A stretch of DNA of 64,000 bases from Platanthera guangdongensis (Eukaryota > Streptophyta > Magnoliopsida > Asparagales > Orchidaceae): NCBI GenBank assembly GCA_039583875.1, contig CM077158.1, positions 118,789,900-118,853,899 on the forward strand. The letters run 5' to 3'. Positions within the stretch are counted from its first letter, which is position 1. The number at the start of each line of letters is the position of its first letter. The notes below the pieces were generated by a model. It saw only the letters and a list, made by a program, of their open reading frames with translations. It was not told the origin of the DNA and did no database searches. Shown one piece after another: positions 58,395 through 64,000 of this stretch. The position numbers were made by a program, and so were the translations under genes.

Positions 58395-58829
58395 CTATTT
58401 TACACAATGAGAGACTTTCTCATCAGCTACAAGACACACTGGAGAACCATTGGTCTCACACATAGTGTCTAGGCAATAGACATTTCTTTTTCTATAACCT
58501 GCCAAAATGATCTCTTGATCATTTGACCTCCTGATATGATAACTATCTTTGACAAATGAGATGTCATATCCTAAATCACTCAATTGACTTATACTAATAA
58601 GGTTATGTTTCAAACCTTCAACATAAGCCACTTGAGTAATAGTAATATGGGTGCTAGAAATGTTACCAAAACCCTTGATGATTTCTTTTTCAGAACCACC
58701 AAAGGTGACTTTAGGACCATCCTTGATTGGTGTGAAGTCCTTTAGCAATCCCCTAGTACCAGTCATGTGTCTGGAACATCCACTGTCCAAGTACCATATT
58801 GGGGCATGGACACTTGGACTTACCTGCAA
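58395..58829 (-). pseudogene. Protease and start of integrase region of element E
   Basis: Starts MQVSPSVHAPIWYLDSGCSR with the DSG active site, then KVTFGGSEKEIIKGFGN and the linker to the pre-integrase domain (KGLKHNLISISQLSDLGYDI). It ends just before the first zinc-binding H, at a stop in WHKR. Confidence 0.85.
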
Positions 58830-59003
58830 AACAGTTTAGTTGACCTTAGAACCCAAAGAATTCCTGGGTCCTTGGTGCTGGTTAGTTTGCCTCTTAACAA
58901 AGCTACCTGCAGGTCTTCCAACAGGCAGTTTGCTACTAAACTTGGCACTAGAATTATGCCAACAGTGTATGGCATAGTGGCCTACCTTGCCACAACACCA
59001 GCA

Positions 59004-60892
59004 CTAAAACCTATTGTACCTTTGCTTAGGTACATTCCTTGCTGTTTTATCTACAGCTGGCTTGTTGAGAGCTGGGGCTTTGCCCTTAGACTTGGACTGA
59101 ACAGTCCTAGCGGGTTTAGTAAACCCTAATCCAGTTTTACCTTTATGATGAACAAATTCATCAATTATGGGTAGAACAGACTTATGTTTAGAAAACCTAG
59201 CAACAATGTCTCTCTCCTTCTGAAGACTAATCTCCAGACTTTTGATTTGATCATTCTTAAAAGCTATAGTCCCCATCTGAAAAACAGTTATTTTCTTCAG
59301 TCTGGCTATTTCATTTAACTTTTGATCAATCAGCTTCTCAAAATCAGTTGCAGCCACTTTGAGACTTGCAATTTCCTTTGCCTGACTTTTGGCCAAGGAT
59401 TTGTTTTTCTTAAATGCTTGCAACAGAACTCTATATTCATCAATCAACTGATGAATATCCTCTTCAGATTCAGACCCACTGGCATCACTTGATGCTGATG
59501 TAACTGAATCTGAACTAGTACTAGAAATTGAACTTAAAGAACAATTTTGTACCTTACTAGGTCCAGGCTGCTCCTGGATTTTGTCACCTTCTGTCAAGGC
59601 CATCAGTCCTTGGCATTGAGTGTCCTCTTGCTCATATATAGAGTTAATTATCTGTATGAACTCTTCTTCCTCTTCTTCAGCAAACAGTCCTATATATGCT
59701 TCAGCTTCTGACTCAGTTTCTAATGAAGGTTTGACAGGCTTTTGTCCTTCTTGGCAACAAAGGACCTTTCCTTCTTGCCCTTGAATTGAGCCTTCTTCTT
59801 ATCATTAGACTCTTTCCTTTTCTCTGGACAGTCTGTAATAACATGTCCTTGTCTGTTACAGCAATAACATACCATTTTTGATAGAGTTACTTTGCTTGAC
59901 TTGGGCTTTCTCCTGTCTTTCTTTGATGACTTTTTGTTCTGATAATAGTCATCTTTACCCTGTGAAGTAGATGGGTTTGTCCTCCACTGTTTCTTATTTA
60001 AGAACTTCTGAAAGTGTCTTGTGAAAGCTGCAAAGTCCTCATCACTTTCACTGCTCTCAGAATTTCTACTTGCTGTTTCATCTGAGTCAGTCTCTGCAAC
60101 TTTTGGAGGTGGAGATGAAGACTTACTTTTGTATTTCTTGGTGGCTTCTGTTTTGAATGTCACTGCTCTTTCTTTGTGCTCACTTCTTGTACTCTTCTCC
60201 TCCTTCTTCCTTACCATCAACTGCATTTCATAGGATAGCAGTTTTCCAAACAAAGTTGGAGGGGGAATATCTGCTAACTTGGCCATTTCCCTAATGGAAC
60301 AGATCTTGGTGTCCCAATCCTTTGTTAGGGACCTCAAGAACTTATCATTTACCTCATAATTACTGAAATCTCTTCCATAGGACATTAGCTCATTCACAAT
60401 CCTATAGAATTTCTTATAGCATTATGTTATGCTATCAGTCCTACCTTGCCTGAAACTTTCATATTCTTGGTTTAGCAAAGACTTTCTGTCTTGCCTCACT
60501 TCTTCAGAACCCTCCATATACACTATCAAGGTATCTCACATCTCCTTAGATGTCTTACTATATATTAAATTCTAAAAGGTAGCATCATCTATGGCACTCA
60601 CAATGATATTCTGAGCCCTCTTGCCCATTGTGGCTAGAATTATCTCATCTTTTGTCATTTCAGAGAAGTCCTTAGGTGTTCTCTGATTTGCATCTAGGAC
60701 TGAAACCTTCATAGGCACATATGACCCTTCTTTAACTGTGATATATATTCTGGGATCCGAGGCTTCCATAAATAGTCTCACCCTTTCCTTCCAAATGCCA
60801 AAAATTTCTTTTCTGCAAATGGGTAGCTTCATGGATCCATGTTCCTTATGATTCTCTGTTGAACCCATGTTTCTTGATTTTCTTGATTTCAC
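59004..60892 (-). pseudogene. Gag of element E
   Basis: Starts MKSRKSRNMGSTENHKE at 60892; MGSTENHKE is the start used by copy C. Pieces are 60892-60572, 60397-59720 and 59603-59004, with frame changes near 60430-60580 and 59720. The first zinc knuckle CYCCNRQGHVITDC is intact with its H. The region of the second knuckle (near 58990) has lost its first C to a stop. Confidence 0.88.
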
Positions 60893-60944
60893 TTAATCTG
60901 CCAACAGGATCTACTCAGACAGTTATGTACTTTTTTTGAGTAAT

Positions 60945-60959
60945 CTGGCTTTAATACCA
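60945..60959 (-). other. Primer-binding site of element E, mutated
   Basis: On the minus strand TGGTATTAAAGCCAG, two bases inside the LTR. Two differences from the tRNA-iMet complement suggest that it decayed after insertion. Confidence 0.75.
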
Positions 60960-60961
60960 CT

Positions 60962-62270
60962 TGAAAGAAATTGTACCTAATCACCTAGAGGGGGGGGGGG
61001 TGAATAGGTGACTTAATCTTTTTAAACTTTTTAGGCAGATTTCAGTTTATATCTCAGAGTTATAACTAATTCTATACAGTAGTCAATCAGCAATCACAAC
61101 ACTCAATCAAGCACACAGTGAACACACAAATTTATAGTGGTTCCCCAAGGTTTGGGTACATCCACTTTCCCCCTTCGCCTATCTAGTAGAGTACTAGATT
61201 CTGCCAAACCTCTCCACTATCTCAAATCCTCAGATCTTACACTCAGAACCCAAAATGGTTCCTAGAGCTCAGGCCCAAGGCCCTACAACTCAGTCTTCTC
61301 CAAAGACCTACACTCAGCCACAACAGGCCTACACTCAGCAACAATAGGCCTACACTCAGCCACAACAGGCCTACAATCAGAGAATTAGATCTCCTACACT
61401 CAGGCACACAGGCCCTACCACTCAGCCTTTATAATTACAGGCTTACAACTCAGATCCCTAAGGATCCTACAAGAAATTTCGAATACAAAGAATTTTCCTA
61501 CAACTCAGAGAATAAAGAGAAGAGTTGATAGGTTCTTGATGAGTTCTTGGAAGAACTCTGCTGAGAACAATCTCACTTGGCTTTTCTTCAAAGCTTCTTG
61601 AATGTAGAACTCAATAGGATTGATTCTCTGCAGCTGATCTTCAATCACTGCAACTTAAGATTCAGAACTAAGTCTGAACCCTTCTTCACAGCCGGGTTCC
61701 AACGGCTGTCTTCTTGGATGGAGCTCTTCTATCCAACTTCTTAGATCTTCACTTGATTCTCCAATGAATAGCTAGATCTTCTTCTGTGTTTCTCTTATTG
61801 ATTGATCATCTCTATCTGTTGATAGAATAAGCCTATTTATAGGCCTTCTTCATGGTGACCGGCTGATCCGGTTCCTAACAGCTTTCTGACAACTCTGACA
61901 GGTGCAGTAGACCGGCTAGAATGGCAGCTGTTAAGTCATCCAGTCGGTTCTTGAAATGTCTGTAACTGTCTGAAAGTGTCGAGACAGTCTGTCTTGAAGT
62001 GTCGACACTTATAGACTAAGTGTCGACACAAGTAGACTAAGTGTCGACACTAGCCTTCAAGGTGTCGACACAACTCCTTGTGTTGTAGAATTCACTTCTC
62101 GACACAGCTTCTTCATCATGTGTCGACACTGATAATGTGTGTCGACACAAGTCCTTGTTCTTCAGTACTTTGTTGAATTCTTGTAAGTGTCGACACAACT
62201 CCTTTGTTTCGAGACATCTTCATGTGTTGAACTTGTTCAGTGTCGACACATCTTCTTGGTGTCGACACTT
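60962..62270 (-). repeat. Element E 5' LTR, cut by element F
   Basis: U5, R and the start of U3 are present: hairpin 60981-61011, TATA-like box 61834-61841 and palindromes from about 61995. Element F begins directly after GTGTCGACACTT, so the rest of U3 would follow F outside the window. Confidence 0.9.
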
Positions 62271-62438
62271 TGTTAGAACACCCTATTACTAATTTGGGTC
62301 AGGATCACTATGTCTCTAGGAATCTGTGTTTGACCTTCTGTATAGCTTAATAGGTCAATTAGAATTGAGTCTAAGGGATCAGGAGTCTAGGTTTGGAAGC
62401 TGCCTTGAAGACCAAAGTTTTTCTGGAGACTAAGTCAA

Positions 62439-62772
62439 ATCGTCGAGCTCAGCACGACGATTCGTCGAACTCCGGTCGACGATCGTCTAGCTCAACTTCT
62501 GCAGATCGTCGAGCTCCATTCGACGATCGTTGAGATCAAACCTCATAATATCGTCGAGCTCCACTCGACGATCGCTGAGCTCAACTTCGCAATATCGTCG
62601 AACTCCATTCGACGATCGGTGAGCTCAGGTCGACGATTTTGACTCTGTACTGGATCCTTATCTCTGAGCTCAGTTCGACGATCTTTGAGCTCAGATCGAC
62701 GATTATGTTGCTGCTTGCAGTTTCCAGGTCGCTGAGCTCAGCTCGACGATAGCAGAGCTCAGTTCGACGATT
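62439..62772. repeat. ATCGTCGAGCTC...TCGACGAT array in F U3
   Basis: About nine units, each an inverted repeat with arms ATCGTCGA and TCGACGAT around GAGCTC plus two to four bases. Later units lose one arm (GAGCTCAGTTCGACGAT). The unit at 62551-62570 matches the D LTR at 18910-18929 in 19 of 20 bases. Confidence 0.88.
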
Positions 62773-63798
62773 TCAGTTATCTTTCAGAATTCAAATTCAA
62801 ATCAGATAGAAGTTATTCTGCATTTAATTCAGAAGATCTGCCAGCCGTTTTCATTTACTTCTGGAGCAAGTTTCAAGGGATTTTTCAAGGAACAAATCTG
62901 TGGACTTTCCTTTAGAAGAAATTATGCAATTAAGGCTGTAATCAATGCAGACCAACGACTATCTTTGACAGAGTAATATCCTATTCAGACACAGAGAATA
63001 AAAGACAGAATGTTTTTGAATGAAATAGAGAAGAAATACAGAGATTAAAAAGAGAGAGGACACAACTCAGAATACACAGACTCTCTCAATCTTCTGTCAA
63101 CAAGAATTCTGAAGAACACTCATCAGAGAGATCAAGCTTTCAAACAAATCTTCAGATCTCTTCAGCTCTCAAAGTGTTCAAGGCCAACATCATTTCAAGA
63201 CTCCAGACACTCAACATTTCAGCTTGCTGAAATCATCTATTGCTGGAGTTCTACATCTGAAGGCCTATCACCCTCAAGCAAAGCTCTTCTTCCTGAAGAT
63301 CAAGGACTCAGGGGGAGCTTTGAAATCAATCCACTTAGTCTTCTCAGTTGTTTGAGAAAAGAGAAGACTGCCATCACTCTCTCACCCCCACTCTGTAAAG
63401 GGTTTTTCAAACTCCCTTCAAAAGTTTGAATCTGGTTTTTGAGCACCTTGTCAAAAGCTCATTGGTGGCAAGACACCTGATCAAAAAATCTGTTTTGGTT
63501 TTTGAGCACCTTATCAAAAGCTCATTGGTGCCCAGGACACCTGATCAACTCATCCTGCAGTGGATTCCTACCTAGGGTGGTAGAAGAGTGGATGTACCCA
63601 AGTTTGGGGAACCACTATATTTCCTTGTGTCATCTGGTTCTGCCTGTTTTCTTTTTGTTTCTGGCCTAGCTTTTCTTGTGCTTAGTTTCTGCATAGCTTA
63701 GTTTGTGATTAGTTTTATTTCTGCTTCCCTGCTTACACTTATTACAACAATTGTTGTAAAGCTTTGCAAAAGTTTTTCTTTGTGTTTTAAAAAGCACC

Positions 63799-63833
63799 AT
63801 ATACTCTATTCACCCCCCCCCTCTAGAGTATAT
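63799..63833 (+). other. C-loop hairpin near the LTR end (element F)
   Basis: Perfect ten-base stem ATATACTCTA and TAGAGTATAT around a loop TTCACCCCCCCCCTC. The A/C/E family has the same kind of loop with a different stem. Confidence 0.7.
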
Positions 63834-63856
63834 CTGATCTAGTTTCCCCTTTCAAT

Positions 63857-63872
63857 TGGTATCAGAGCCAGG
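63857..63872 (+). other. Primer-binding site of element F
   Basis: TGGTATCAGAGCCAGG, a perfect tRNA-iMet type PBS, two bases after the LTR. Confidence 0.92.
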
Positions 63873-63984
63873 TTGGTTAAACATACCATATCTGTTTGGT
63901 TGTACAGGCTAACACCTGAACCCCAAAGATCCCAAACTAGATCCTTCTTTTATATTTCATTATTAGATCTAGCTTGCACAAGTC

Positions 63985-64000
63985 ATGGCCCAAAACAAAG
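63985..64000 (+). CDS. Start of gag of element F (cut by window end)
   Basis: ATG at 63985 followed by codons for AQNK. It is the first ATG in a suitable place after the PBS. Too little remains to judge the protein. Confidence 0.55.

Larger units (their letters stand above)
50071..62270 (-). mobile_element. Element E: Sirevirus-like copia, same family as A
   Basis: Minus-strand element with 3' LTR 50071-52054, PPT, env-like ORF, internal palindrome block, RNase H, RT, integrase, protease, gag, PBS and a 5' LTR (60962-62270) cut by element F. It lies in element G; the left flank GCAAG (50066-50070) is the candidate TSD, and its partner is outside the window. It carries more lesions than A in gag and protease, but a better RT and RNase H. 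Confidence 0.93.
62271..63854 (+). repeat. Element F 5' LTR
   Basis: Runs from TGTTAGAACACC to TTTCCCCTTTCA, 1584 bp. It contains the ATCGTCGAGCTC array (62439-62772), a 63-bp tandem duplication (about 63434-63548, word GGTTTTTGAGCACCTT), a conserved block (63587-63619) and a hairpin (63799-63833). I found no convincing TATA box. Confidence 0.86.
62271..64000 (+). mobile_element. Element F: second Sirevirus-like copia family, 5' end
   Basis: Complete 5' LTR, PBS and gag start codon, after which the window ends. The LTR starts TGTTAGAACACC. It shares with the A/C/E family a C-loop hairpin and a block reading GTGGATGTACCCAA then TTGGGGAACCACTATA, so both belong to one broader group. Its U3 array is different. 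Confidence 0.85.

Overview
This is nuclear plant DNA made almost entirely of nested LTR retrotransposons. No ordinary host gene, rRNA, tRNA gene or CRISPR array is visible. The evidence is Ty1/copia and Ty3/gypsy polyproteins, primer-binding sites (PBS) for tRNA-iMet or tRNA-Asp, long TG...CA LTRs, five-base target-site duplications (TSDs) and a Tourist-type MITE. I cannot name the species.

Layout. (1) Bases 1-17445: the 3' part of a plus-strand Ty3/gypsy chromovirus-like element (here Gyp1), ending in a complete 3' LTR at 15341-17445. Its integrase tail is split by element A (2152-15125, minus strand, TSD TTGAG), a complete Sirevirus-like Ty1/copia element with 2-kb LTRs and an extra env-like ORF. 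(2) Bases 17639-42527: element D (minus strand, TSD GTCGT), an Athila-type element that keeps gag and a protease remnant but has no reverse transcriptase or integrase. Its 5' LTR holds two later insertions 37 bp apart: element C (24740-32403, copia, same family as A, internally deleted, TSD GCGAC) and element B (32446-41954, chromovirus-like gypsy, same family as Gyp1, TSD TCATG). D lies in a remnant of another LTR (H: 17446-17633 plus 42533-42845). (3) Bases 42846-46014: AT-rich sequence with no credible gene but a clean Tourist-like MITE. (4) Bases 46015-50070: 5' LTR, gag, protease and integrase of a plus-strand copia element (G), cut by element E (50071-62270, minus strand, same family as A). 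E's 5' LTR is in turn cut by element F (62271 to the window end), a second Sirevirus-like family that leaves the window just after its gag start codon.

The inferred insertion order is H, then D, then B and C; Gyp1, then A; and G, then E, then F. All coding regions except the very start of F carry stops or frameshifts, so these are decayed copies. A and E keep almost the whole plan: PBS, gag, protease, integrase, RT, RNase H, palindrome block, env-like ORF and PPT.

The most unusual signal is in the LTRs. Each family carries its own dense array of short CpG-containing palindromes or inverted repeats, mostly in U3 upstream of the TATA-like box: GTGTCGACAC in A/C/E, GACACG-CGTGTC in Gyp1/B, CGCACGGGCG-CGCCCGTGCG in D, ATCGTCGAGCTC-TCGACGAT in F, GCGGAC/GTCCGC in G and TACCGC/GCGGTA in H. 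Two of these motifs cross superfamily borders: GTGTCGACAC also sits in the LTRs of gypsy element B, and the F motif also sits in the LTRs of D. In A and E the array is repeated inside the element, directly upstream of the env-like ORF. There it is followed by a TATA-like box (TATAAATA in E) and an AAACCCTAATGG start context, which looks like a private internal promoter. Two copia families also share a U5 hairpin with a constant C-rich loop but different, compensating stems.
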